Assembly (NCBI GenBank): GCA_947372365.1 | Contig: CANBTK010000081.1 | Location: 1-7,544 of the forward strand | Length of the DNA stretch: 7,544 bases | Reading direction: 5' to 3' | Origin: Flavipsychrobacter stenotrophus | GTDB taxonomy: Bacteria; Bacteroidota; Bacteroidia; Chitinophagales; Chitinophagaceae | Shown: positions 1-6,498 of the stretch, one piece after another | Layout: every line of letters starts with the position of its first letter | How positions within the stretch are numbered: position 1 is the stretch's first letter | Translations under genes and position numbers: made by a program | The notes under the pieces: generated by a model | What the model saw: the letters and a program-made list of their open reading frames with translations, nothing else | Database searches by the model: none | What the model was told of the DNA's origin: nothing

Positions 1-484
1 CAATTGAAGTTGAGTCGGTAATGGTTGGTGTAACTTTCAGGTTACTGTTGCCAGTGGCCCCCCTTGAGCGGTACACACTTACTACGCCATTCCTTAGGTA
101 GTCGTGCAACAAAAAGCCGCGCAGCGAATCATCGGATGGGTAAAAATTAAACAACAGCGTATGCGGTATGTTTTCGAAATCAATATCATAATCGAAGCTC
201 GTATTTACAGCATAGGTAAACGTATCGGGGTAGGTATAAGAACCAGAATCGAAGCGGTGCGATACTTCTGATACCGTACCATTGGCACGGAAGATAACCC
301 TGTCGGAATCCCGTACAGTGCCTGCTGCTGTTGACCTATCGAAATAGAAGATGTAAGCCTTGTTATAAGTAAGGTGCATACTGTCAATAGCCTGACCGTA
401 ACTTGATGTAGTCCTTGTTTTATCTTCTTTTTTACATGCAAAAAAGGCAACAAACAGGCAACCGAGTAAAAGTAATTTTTTCAT
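1..484 (-). CDS. Putative surface lipoprotein, N-terminal part (cut off by left edge)
   Basis: The reading frame opens with ATG AAA AAA at 484 and stays open for 161 codons to the window edge, so the C-terminus lies outside. Residues 1-17 form a lipoprotein signal peptide: basic MKK, a hydrophobic run (LLLLGCLFVAFFA), then Cys17 in an FFAC lipobox. The residues after the cysteine (KKEDK) include K-E-D, which fits the minimal K-(D/E)2 lipoprotein export signal described in Bacteroidota for delivery to the cell surface. The visible mature part is rich in Tyr, Phe, Asp, Ser and Thr and looks like a beta-rich secreted domain, but I recognise no family. A TACTTTTG octamer 35 bp upstream of the start is a possible -7 promoter element. 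Role unknown; the frame and the lipoprotein assignment are fairly secure, the surface location is inference. Confidence 0.8.
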   Translation of the reverse strand, partial: MKKLLLLGCLFVAFFACKKEDKTRTTSSYGQAIDSMHLTYNKAYIFYFDRSTAAGTVRDSDRVIFRANGTVSEVSHRFDSGSYTYPDTFTYAVNTSFDYDIDFENIPHTLLFNFYPSDDSLRGFLLHDYLRNGVVSVYRSRGATGNSNLKVTPTITDSTSI

Positions 485-518
485 TTAAAGTTATTTAATT
501 ATACATCCTAACTTAACC

Positions 519-526
519 CAAAAGTA
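519..526 (-). promoter_or_regulatory. Possible -7 promoter element of the lipoprotein gene
   Basis: The minus strand reads TACTTTTG, an exact match to the Bacteroidota -7 consensus TAnnTTTG, ending 34 bases before the lipoprotein ATG. No clear TTTG/TTG -33 box is visible at the expected spacing, so this is a half-match only. Confidence 0.4.
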
Positions 527-619
527 AACAATTAAGGCTAAATGCCACTATCTGCCTACATAGGAGCTTATTCCTCAAAAATAAGCCAATAATCCTTTCT
601 TCCAAACAAATATTTGAGC

Positions 620-653
620 CTTCCCCCTCCCCCATTCCAAAGGAAATGGGAAG
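620..653. repeat. C-rich imperfect palindrome in the icd-lipoprotein gap
   Basis: The left arm CTTCCCCCTCCCCCATTCC (620-638) and the right arm GGAAATGGGAAG (642-653) are complementary apart from a 7-base CCTCCCC insertion and one missing T in the left arm, with a 3-base AAA loop. It lies in the 249-bp non-coding stretch between icd and the lipoprotein gene. Both genes point left, so it could be a transcript-end structure or one copy of a dispersed intergenic palindrome. Only one copy was noticed in this window. Confidence 0.35.
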
Positions 654-658
654 ATTCA

Positions 659-690
659 TAAAGCCACTTACAAAAAGCTGAATGGCTTTA
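659..690 (-). terminator. Possible stem-loop terminator of icd
   Basis: A perfect 8-bp inverted repeat, TAAAGCCA (659-666) and TGGCTTTA (683-690), encloses a 16-base loop and starts 44 bases past the icd stop codon. There is no run of U after the stem on the icd strand, so this is not a textbook intrinsic terminator. The position fits transcript ending or 3'-end protection, but the call is tentative. Confidence 0.3.
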
Positions 691-733
691 AAAATACTGT
701 ACCCAGCAAAACGCAGGAACAGCCATAGGCTTA

Positions 734-1960
734 CTAGCCCAATTTCGTTTTCAGGTTAGCGTCAATAGCGTCAAGGAATTCTTCGGTATATAAGTAGTGC
801 GCGCCATGGCTTACTTTATTGCCATGTATGCATACCGCGAGGTCCTTGGTCATTTTGCCGCTTTCTACTGTTTCAATACAAACCTCCTCCAGCGCATTAG
901 CAAAACGTATCAGCTCCTGGTTGTTATCCAGTTTGCCACGGAATGCAAGGCCGCGTGTCCACGCAAAAATAGATGCGATTGGGTTGGTTGATGTTGGGTT
1001 GCCTTTCTGGTACTCGCGGTAGTGGCGGGTAACCGTACCGTGCGCCGCTTCAGCTTCCATTGTCTGGCCATCAGGCGTTATGAGCACAGATGTCATTAAG
1101 CCCAATGAACCGAAACCTTGTGCTACAGTATCGCTCTGCACATCACCATCGTAGTTTTTACAAGCCCAAACAAAGTTGCCATGCCACTTAAGCGCACTCG
1201 CAACCATGTCATCAATCAGGCGGTGTTCGTATTCAATATTGGCTTTTTCAAAATCAGCCTTAAATTCCTTCTGGTAGATATCTTCAAATATGTCCTTGAA
1301 ACGGCCATCGTATTTTTTCAGGATGGTGTTTTTAGTTGACAGGTATAAAGGCCATTTCTTTTGTAAAGCCAGGTTAAAGCAGGAACGTGCAAAGCCCATG
1401 ATTGACTCATCGGTATTGTACATAGCCAGCGCTACGCCATCGCCCTTAAAGTTGTACACTTCATGCTCTATAGTTTCGCCGTTTTCGCCTTCAAACTTTA
1501 TCGTCAGCTTACCTTTGCCTTTTACAACGAAATCGGTAGCGCGGTACTGGTCGCCAAATGCGTGGCGGCCTATACATATTGGGGCAGTCCAGTTAGGCAC
1601 CAGCCTGGGTATGTTGCTCATCACTATCGGCTCGCGGAAAACGGTGCCATCCAGTATGTTGCGGATAGTGCCGTTAGGGCTCTTCCACATTTGTTTCAGG
1701 TTAAATTCCTTTACCCTGGCTTCGTCAGGGGTAATAGTAGCGCACTTAATGCCTACGCCATATTGCTTAATGGCATTGGCCGAATCAATAGTTACCTGGT
1801 CGTTGGTTTCGTCCCTGTACTCCATACCCAGGTCGTAGTACTTAATGTCCAGTTCCAGGTAAGGGAGGATCAATTTTTCTTTAATATACTTCCATATAAT
1901 CCGGGTCATTTCATCACCATCCAACTCAACCACAGGGTTAGCTACCTTAATTTTTGCCAT
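734..1960 (-). CDS. icd: NADP-dependent isocitrate dehydrogenase, eukaryotic-type (homodimeric subfamily II)
   Basis: Cytosolic TCA-cycle enzyme that oxidatively decarboxylates isocitrate to 2-oxoglutarate, making NADPH. The 408-residue protein is full length and aligns with animal IDH1/IDH2 rather than the E. coli Icd type; residue numbers match human IDH1 exactly through the first 144 positions. Visible substrate residues are Thr77, Ser94, Asn96, Arg100, Arg109, Arg132 (in [14 protein letters not shown]) and Tyr139. The catalytic lysine is Lys210 (human Lys212), and the metal-binding aspartates are Asp250, Asp273 and Asp277. HGTVTRH at 307-313 supplies the Arg-His pair that reads the NADP 2'-phosphate, which supports NADP over NAD. 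The ATG at 1960 begins the conserved N-terminus ([20 protein letters not shown]), so the start is secure. A possible promoter lies at 2015-2022, and the neighbours are not other TCA genes. Nothing is truncated or missing. Confidence 0.97.
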   Translation of the reverse strand: MAKIKVANPVVELDGDEMTRIIWKYIKEKLILPYLELDIKYYDLGMEYRDETNDQVTIDSANAIKQYGVGIKCATITPDEARVKEFNLKQMWKSPNGTIRNILDGTVFREPIVMSNIPRLVPNWTAPICIGRHAFGDQYRATDFVVKGKGKLTIKFEGENGETIEHEVYNFKGDGVALAMYNTDESIMGFARSCFNLALQKKWPLYLSTKNTILKKYDGRFKDIFEDIYQKEFKADFEKANIEYEHRLIDDMVASALKWHGNFVWACKNYDGDVQSDTVAQGFGSLGLMTSVLITPDGQTMEAEAAHGTVTRHYREYQKGNPTSTNPIASIFAWTRGLAFRGKLDNNQELIRFANALEEVCIETVESGKMTKDLAVCIHGNKVSHGAHYLYTEEFLDAIDANLKTKLG

Positions 1961-2014
1961 ATGCTATCAGTTCTTTAAAATGAAGTTTTGAAGGGCTTTT
2001 TGCTAAAAGCTGCT

Positions 2015-2022
2015 CAAATGTA
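2015..2022 (-). promoter_or_regulatory. Possible -7 promoter element of icd
   Basis: The minus strand reads TACATTTG, matching the Bacteroidota -7 consensus TAnnTTTG, 54 bases before the icd ATG. This would give a leader of about 45-50 bases. No convincing -33 TTG box is visible, so the match is partial. Confidence 0.4.
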
Positions 2023-2131
2023 ATGAGTTTTTTAAAATAATTATAGCGTTTTACCTACGCTTTGGCTAAATGCCAATCGCACACGTTGCCAATGGATATT
2101 TAACAAATACCCGCACCGTCAAAATGTGTTA

Positions 2132-2518
2132 TCATTGGGCGTTCCCATTTTCAGGCCAAAGAGGCATTTTGTTATTTTTATCAGGGATTTGCTGTATGAT
2201 ATAGCGCACCAGCAGGTAGCCGCCAATGCCAAATAGTTCTACCGTTAAACCATGGAAGGGGTTAGACGCAAACGCATCGTTTATCCGCTTGCTCATTTCA
2301 TCCATTGCCTTGTTATTAGCAACCGGCAAGTTATTTAAAATGCCTTTGCAAAAAAGGGCTATGACAAGTAGCCCACCTGCCACCTCACCAACTATAAAAA
2401 GCAGCACCGTAAGAAATGCGAACAGGGTTGAGCTGCGGCCTTTAAATTTTGCCCTCAAACCGTTCCTGTAAGCCAGAAAACCAATAAAAGCAGCATATAT
2501 TAAAAAAGAGAGCCCCAT
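2132..2518 (-). CDS. Small membrane protein of unknown function, three predicted helices
   Basis: I do not recognise this 128-residue protein. It has three hydrophobic stretches: about residues 3-17 (LSFLIYAAFIGFLAY), 31-58 (a long segment containing GEVAGG at 44-49) and 91-110 (ending in YLLVRYIIQQ). A basic loop with several Arg and Lys lies at 18-28, and by the positive-inside rule should face the cytoplasm. A polar loop at 62-88 carries Asn, Asp and Lys, and the tail (112-128) is short, hydrophilic and Pro/Asn-rich. Length, hydrophobicity and an intact frame with a near-terminal Met argue for a real inner-membrane protein. It sits alone between the DUF1835 gene (145 bp upstream) and icd (171 bp downstream), so context gives no functional hint. 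The ATG at 2518 is preceded by AGG about 12 bases upstream, a weak ribosome site usual for this phylum. Confidence 0.75.
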   Translation of the reverse strand: MGLSFLIYAAFIGFLAYRNGLRAKFKGRSSTLFAFLTVLLFIVGEVAGGLLVIALFCKGILNNLPVANNKAMDEMSKRINDAFASNPFHGLTVELFGIGGYLLVRYIIQQIPDKNNKMPLWPENGNAQ

Positions 2519-2663
2519 GTTTAAATTACCTGTTGTGTGTTAGTTATTGTAGATACACGCACCAGCATGATGCATGCAAAAGAAGTGCAAGTTACGTTTT
2601 TTAGCCGAAAGCAATTTTTACTTGATGGCATGGAATAGCGGAGCCTACCCTGCCTGCAAACGT

Positions 2664-3476
2664 TTAAAACAAAGTGCCTTCATTGAGTTTTACATCAAAA
2701 TCTTTTAGCCCTTTGCCGGTATCACCCTGTAGTTGCAGCTTGCCTTGCTCCGCCATCGCCCTTAAGCGCCAGCCGAGGTAGAGGTCGCCGGTAGGAATGC
2801 TGTTTTTCGCCAAAGCCTGGCTAACTAACCGCGATGCCTTTTGGAATTCGCCTGTGCACAAGCCAACAAGTATGTTATCGTAATAGCCGGCATCGCGCGA
2901 CACTATGCGCTTACCGCCCTCCGATGTGCGCAGGCCTGCATTTTCGTCGGTGAGTTTAGTCCATTCGTAACCATCAACTTCCAGCTCGCCTGCAGTAACG
3001 GCACGCGCAAGCTTGCGGGCTTTGACCAGCTCCTTGGGCGATATCTCAGCAATGCTTTTGGGGAAGAACAATTTGCCGTTTTCGTCAAGGAACGGCAGCC
3101 CGGCAATATTCACCACCTGAAAACGCCCTTTAAATTTACCCAGGTATTTAATTACCCAATGATAAGTGCAGATATCGGCAGGTATGGGTGCTATCCAAAC
3201 CCAAACTTTTGCTTCCTCATCCCTGGTTAATGCAAGCACTACTTCCAGCAAACGTTCCATATCATCTACCTGAGCTGGGTTTTTCTCGTTGTTTACCACC
3301 TGCTGCCAGAAAGCCGCCCTCATTTCAGAAAACTTCTGCCCCTCTTCTTTGAGCAATGGCCCGACGTTTAATACGTCTTTAACCACCACAACCTGCCCAT
3401 CCATTGATGGCTCCTGTGTTATGGCTTCATTTAAAGGTGTGGCGGCTAAGTCGCCGGTAACTATGTGGTAAATCAT
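2664..3476 (-). CDS. DUF1835 / DUF3658 domain-containing protein
   Basis: A 270-residue soluble protein of unknown function. The N-terminus (MIYHIVTGDLAATPLNEAI, then VVVVKDVLNVGPL at 29-41) has the pattern of DUF1835: a short beta strand, a GD turn, a helix, then a strand leading into V(K/R)(D/E)VLxxGP. The middle (about 70-130) contains a hydrophobic strand VWVWIAPIPAD, as usual for this family. The C-terminal part resembles DUF3658: YEWTKLTDENAGLRT (170-184), IVSRDAGYYDNILVG (191-205), then DLYLGWRLRAMAEQGKLQLQG (231-251). There is no signal peptide or membrane segment, so it is cytoplasmic. The two-domain order and the length fit the family. The gene is divergent from radC across 167 bp and has a -7-like element 22 bases upstream of its start. 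The family assignment is from remembered motifs and has no database support here; the biochemical role is unknown. Confidence 0.8.
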   Translation of the reverse strand: MIYHIVTGDLAATPLNEAITQEPSMDGQVVVVKDVLNVGPLLKEEGQKFSEMRAAFWQQVVNNEKNPAQVDDMERLLEVVLALTRDEEAKVWVWIAPIPADICTYHWVIKYLGKFKGRFQVVNIAGLPFLDENGKLFFPKSIAEISPKELVKARKLARAVTAGELEVDGYEWTKLTDENAGLRTSEGGKRIVSRDAGYYDNILVGLCTGEFQKASRLVSQALAKNSIPTGDLYLGWRLRAMAEQGKLQLQGDTGKGLKDFDVKLNEGTLF

Positions 3477-3498
3477 TTGCTGCGATGGCCTTAGGCGG

Positions 3499-3506
3499 CA
3501 AAAATA
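3499..3506 (-). promoter_or_regulatory. Possible -7 promoter element of the DUF1835 gene
   Basis: The minus strand reads TATTTTTG, matching TAnnTTTG, 22 bases before the ATG at 3476; this implies a short leader of roughly 15 bases. No -33 TTG box is seen at the usual distance. The octamer overlaps one arm of a 7-bp inverted repeat (GGCAAAA 3497-3503, TTTTGCC 3522-3528), which may be chance. Confidence 0.4.
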
Positions 3507-3643
3507 ACAAAAAACGGCTCCTTTTGCCCATCACTGTTATCTGGCAAGGAATTATAAAATTCGGATTAGAGGTATTTTAGCACCCATCACCGGCTAACCT
3601 GCACCAGCCAGCCACGCAACGTAAGCCTAAAATAATTACTTTC

Positions 3644-4345
3644 ATGCCCGTTATGAGTGAGTTTGTAAGCATAAAAAACTGGCTTGAAGATGATAAGCCC
3701 CGGGAAAAAATGATGCAAAAAGGGGCATCAGCATTAACTGATGCTGAACTGCTTACTATTCTCATTTCAGTTGGCACAAGGGAGCGTTCCGCGCTCGACC
3801 TTGCTAAAGATACTCTGGCTTTGGCGCACAACAACCTTCGCGAACTGGGCAGGCTTGATATAAAAGAACTACAGAAAATAAATGGCATAGGCCCTGCAAA
3901 AGCAATAACAATAGCGGCTGCAATGGAACTGGGCCGCCGCCGGCAGATGGCGGACAGTGTGGAAAGAACCATCATCCGTAATACAACTGACGCTGTGGAA
4001 CTGCTTATGCCGCTACTGCAAGACCTTGCACATGAGTGCTTTTATGTAATGTACCTCACCAAGGCTACCAAAATAATAAAAACGGAACTCATGAGCAGTG
4101 GCGGGCTGTCGGCCACAGTGGTAGATATACGCATGATACTTAAAAATGCACTTTTATACAACAGCACCCAGCTTATCATTGCCCATAATCATCCTGCGGG
4201 CACCATAAAACCCAGCGAACAAGACCTCAGGCTTACCCAAAAATTAAAAGAATCGGCAGAATTAATGGACATCCGCCTGCTTGACCACATCATCATAGCG
4301 GGTAACAAGTTCCTTAGTATGGCGAATGAGGGCTATTTTTTATAA
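3644..4345 (+). CDS. radC: RadC family protein (UPF0758) with JAMM/MPN+ domain
   Basis: A 233-residue full-length RadC-like protein, cytoplasmic. The N-terminal half has the family pattern of an early helix pair (PREKMMQKGASALTDAELL, 19-37) and a helix-hairpin-helix DNA-binding element (INGIGPAKAITIAAAMELGRR, about 79-99). The C-terminal half is a metal-dependent JAMM domain: Glu148 as the probable catalytic glutamate in the KTEL strand, then H181-N-H183-P with Ser191 and Asp194, completing the HxHP...SxxD zinc signature. All expected metal ligands are therefore present. Despite the name, a role in DNA repair is not established for this family, and its true substrate is unknown. ATG at 3644 is chosen, but ATG at 3653 three codons on is equally possible. 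A TATTTTAG octamer at 3573-3580 is one base off the -7 consensus. The next gene begins 20 bp after the stop, so co-transcription is plausible. Confidence 0.93.
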   Translation: MPVMSEFVSIKNWLEDDKPREKMMQKGASALTDAELLTILISVGTRERSALDLAKDTLALAHNNLRELGRLDIKELQKINGIGPAKAITIAAAMELGRRRQMADSVERTIIRNTTDAVELLMPLLQDLAHECFYVMYLTKATKIIKTELMSSGGLSATVVDIRMILKNALLYNSTQLIIAHNHPAGTIKPSEQDLRLTQKLKESAELMDIRLLDHIIIAGNKFLSMANEGYFL

Positions 4346-4365
4346 AGTAATATCACTTTAACTAA

Positions 4366-6426
4366 ATGAAATTTTATGCCTGCCGTGGGCAAGTGCACTT
4401 TTTTTTCATTATACTTGCTGACAAAATATACCCCTGCTTGCAAAAACTGATTTTCCTTCTCGCTTTTATTGGTACATGCCATTCGTCGCTGGCGCAGCTA
4501 AGCGATGCCGAGATTAAGCATTACCTTGCCACAACCAAGTTTAAAGTTGATACAGAAGCCAGCGCAGTAGTGCTATACGAGCGCATTACCATTGACATTT
4601 ACATGGAAGGCCCTTCTACCCTTGAAACCCAAAAGCTGCACCGGATAATAAAAATACTTAAAGATGATGCTTTAAAGGAGGGTAACCTTCACCTCGATAT
4701 TTATAAAGAACATTATAAGAACTATACCTTTAAAATAGAAGGTAGCACCTACAATTTAGATAATGGTGAAATAAAGGCAACCCAATTACACAACAGTGGC
4801 AAGTACAACACAAAACTTACCGATGACTTTTATGAAATAAGTGCGGCCTTGGCTGATGTTAAAGCTGGGAGCATTATTGACTACACCTACACTTTAAAAT
4901 CGCCGTTTTATTTAGTGCTGCCCGAATGGTTGATACAGGGCAAATACCCTAAGCTAATAACTGAATACTCTATTAGCTATCCACAGGAGATAGAACTTAA
5001 TGCAATAACCCATAGCCCAATGAAAATGGAAGAATTCCATGATGAAGCTTCAGCCAGGAATTCCCCTAACCCATTTTGCATTTACTTGAATACGACCGCT
5101 TTCCAATTTGGCAACTGTTCTTCATACTGGGTAAGAAAAAATGTGCCTGGTAGCAGGGATGAGCCGTTCGTTTGGAACCCTTCTAACCAGTTAGAACGCA
5201 TGGATGTACAAACAGTAAAGTTCCATATCAACAATGCACTTTTCCTTAATTCGTGGAATACCTACAATCAAAAGTTATGGTCATCGGACCTGGCAAAAGA
5301 ACTAAGGAAACCCAACGAATACCTGACAGATACTGTTAATGCAATAATAAAAAATGATACAAATGCTGCGGCAAAAGCAAGGTCCATTTTTAGCTATGTA
5401 AGGGATCACTTTTCTTTAGATAAAGGAAGCCAAAAGCCTGCCGCCCAGAGCTTAAAACTAGAAAGTGGCATAAAAAAAACTTTTTATGGGCGCGCAGGCA
5501 ATACAGCTCAGGTGAACGCCCTACTTGCCGCTATGCTGGGGCGTGCAGGGCTGAAAGCTTATTTATTGGCGACGGGCAGTACAGACGAAATACCTGCAAG
5601 CCCACAATACCCTATATGGGGCCGCCTGGGTTATTTTGCCTGTGCACTAAGGGTAGGCAATAGTTTTGTACCACTCGATGCCACTGATAGAAACAATGTT
5701 TTCGGTATTTTACCCACCCAATATTATAACGGCTACGCCAGGGTTATATCGAAGGAAGGCGCGCCCTTTGAGCTAACGCCCGCCCACCTGAATGATGTAA
5801 ACACCAGCGCCATAAAAGTGCTAATAATAAACGATAGCACAAAGGAGGTGGAATACACGAAAAAGTTGGGTGTTATTTCTTCTATGAACACGCGTAAATC
5901 GCTGGCTGCAAAAGACGAAGGGCTGAAGCCCTTTTTTGAAAAGTTCGTTGCCCAACTGGACGAAAATGCAACAATAAAAAGCATAGGGATAGACAACCTT
6001 GGCAAGCCCGATACCAACCTGGTGTTGAAAGTTACCTACACAGCATCATTAACAAGGGGCATCCACGGCACTTTTATTAATACTTCTTTCCCTAAGATAC
6101 TAACCCAAAACCCCTTTGCTGCTGCAACAAGGGACAACCCTATAGAATTCCCCTGCAAAAGCGACGATTCTTACCACCTTACAATATTGTTGCCTAAAGG
6201 CTACCGTGTAGGTGCTACTGGCGGCAACGCTGACATTAGCCTGTACGATGGCGATTTGCAGTACACAAAGGATGTTAGCTATTTCCCGGAAATGAATGCG
6301 CTGTCTGTAAATATCAACTACAAAAAACGCAGGGCCAGCTATGAAAGTACATCTTATGAAAAAATTAAAGAGTTTTATAGTGAAGTGATAAAAGAAGAAT
6401 CGAGGGTTATTGAAGCCAAACCTTAA
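4366..6426 (+). CDS. Secreted DUF3857 protein with degenerate transglutaminase-like core (paralog A)
   Basis: A 686-residue exported protein, probably periplasmic, role unknown. An N-terminal signal peptide is followed by an Ala-Gln at 43-44. A DUF3857-type beta-rich domain spans about 58-270 (FKVDTEASAVVLYERI, later YTLKSPFYLVLPEW and SSYWVRKNVPG). A helical linker (about 300-350) leads into a transglutaminase-like core at about 373-460 (GRAGNTAQVNALLAAML, then VPLDATDRNNVFGILP). A DUF3858-like C-terminal part follows, with NPFAAATRDNPIEFP (582-596) and LLPKGYRV (608-615). The usual catalytic Cys is replaced in GNTAQVN and no His is seen in the following strand (GYFACALRV); only Asp of LDATD remains, so enzyme activity is doubtful. 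ATG at 4366 gives a 24-residue tail ahead of a compact signal peptide that could start at TTG 4438 (then QKLIFLLAFIGTCHSSLAQ). It is followed directly by a paralog (73 of 152 identical over residues 59-210). Confidence 0.88.
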   Translation: MKFYACRGQVHFFFIILADKIYPCLQKLIFLLAFIGTCHSSLAQLSDAEIKHYLATTKFKVDTEASAVVLYERITIDIYMEGPSTLETQKLHRIIKILKDDALKEGNLHLDIYKEHYKNYTFKIEGSTYNLDNGEIKATQLHNSGKYNTKLTDDFYEISAALADVKAGSIIDYTYTLKSPFYLVLPEWLIQGKYPKLITEYSISYPQEIELNAITHSPMKMEEFHDEASARNSPNPFCIYLNTTAFQFGNCSSYWVRKNVPGSRDEPFVWNPSNQLERMDVQTVKFHINNALFLNSWNTYNQKLWSSDLAKELRKPNEYLTDTVNAIIKNDTNAAAKARSIFSYVRDHFSLDKGSQKPAAQSLKLESGIKKTFYGRAGNTAQVNALLAAMLGRAGLKAYLLATGSTDEIPASPQYPIWGRLGYFACALRVGNSFVPLDATDRNNVFGILPTQYYNGYARVISKEGAPFELTPAHLNDVNTSAIKVLIINDSTKEVEYTKKLGVISSMNTRKSLAAKDEGLKPFFEKFVAQLDENATIKSIGIDNLGKPDTNLVLKVTYTASLTRGIHGTFINTSFPKILTQNPFAAATRDNPIEFPCKSDDSYHLTILLPKGYRVGATGGNADISLYDGDLQYTKDVSYFPEMNALSVNINYKKRRASYESTSYEKIKEFYSEVIKEESRVIEAKP

Positions 6427-6498
6427 ATGCAGGACACAATAGTTTTTCTGGTTGCCGAATCAAATGCTTTTATTAGCCTCAGGAAAAAAACATACCAT

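Noticed and set aside
205..453. 82-codon minus-strand frame within the left-edge lipoprotein gene
   Set aside because: It is an alternate frame of the lipoprotein, whose own frame has a good signal peptide and lipobox and stays open to the edge.
566..586. Inverted repeat GCTTATT/AATAAGC with a 7-base loop
   Set aside because: Only 7 bp, AT-rich, with no U-run on either strand; it may be a minor hairpin but cannot be assigned a role.
617..637. G-quadruplex on the minus strand in the G-rich run
   Set aside because: Only two runs of five G are present; a standard quadruplex needs four runs of at least three.
1290..1978. Long plus-strand open frames (182 and 171 codons) opposite icd
   Set aside because: They lie entirely or almost entirely antisense to a perfectly conserved enzyme gene, in two different frames, and their translations look like low-complexity shadows with no domain pattern.
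1995..2010. Stem-loop GCTTTT-TGCT-AAAAGC in the icd leader
   Set aside because: Only 6 bp and mostly A-T pairs; likely to occur by chance in AT-rich sequence, and no riboswitch-like conservation is visible.
2045..2061. Small stem AGCGT/ACGCT followed by an AT-rich tract, as a terminator for the small membrane protein gene
   Set aside because: A 5-bp stem with a 7-base loop and no clean U-run, about 70 bases past the stop; too weak to call.
2565..2578. Palindromic GCATG/CATGC and TGCATGCA cluster upstream of the small membrane protein gene
   Set aside because: Short overlapping palindromes of low significance; no second copy or recognised operator consensus was seen.
2841..3230. 129-codon plus-strand frame opposite the DUF1835 gene
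   Set aside because: Antisense to a recognisable family protein, with no signal, domain or start context of its own.
3497..3528. Inverted repeat GGCAAAA/TTTTGCC over the DUF1835 promoter as an operator
   Set aside because: A 7-bp arm with an 18-base spacer is near chance expectation and there is no regulator gene nearby.
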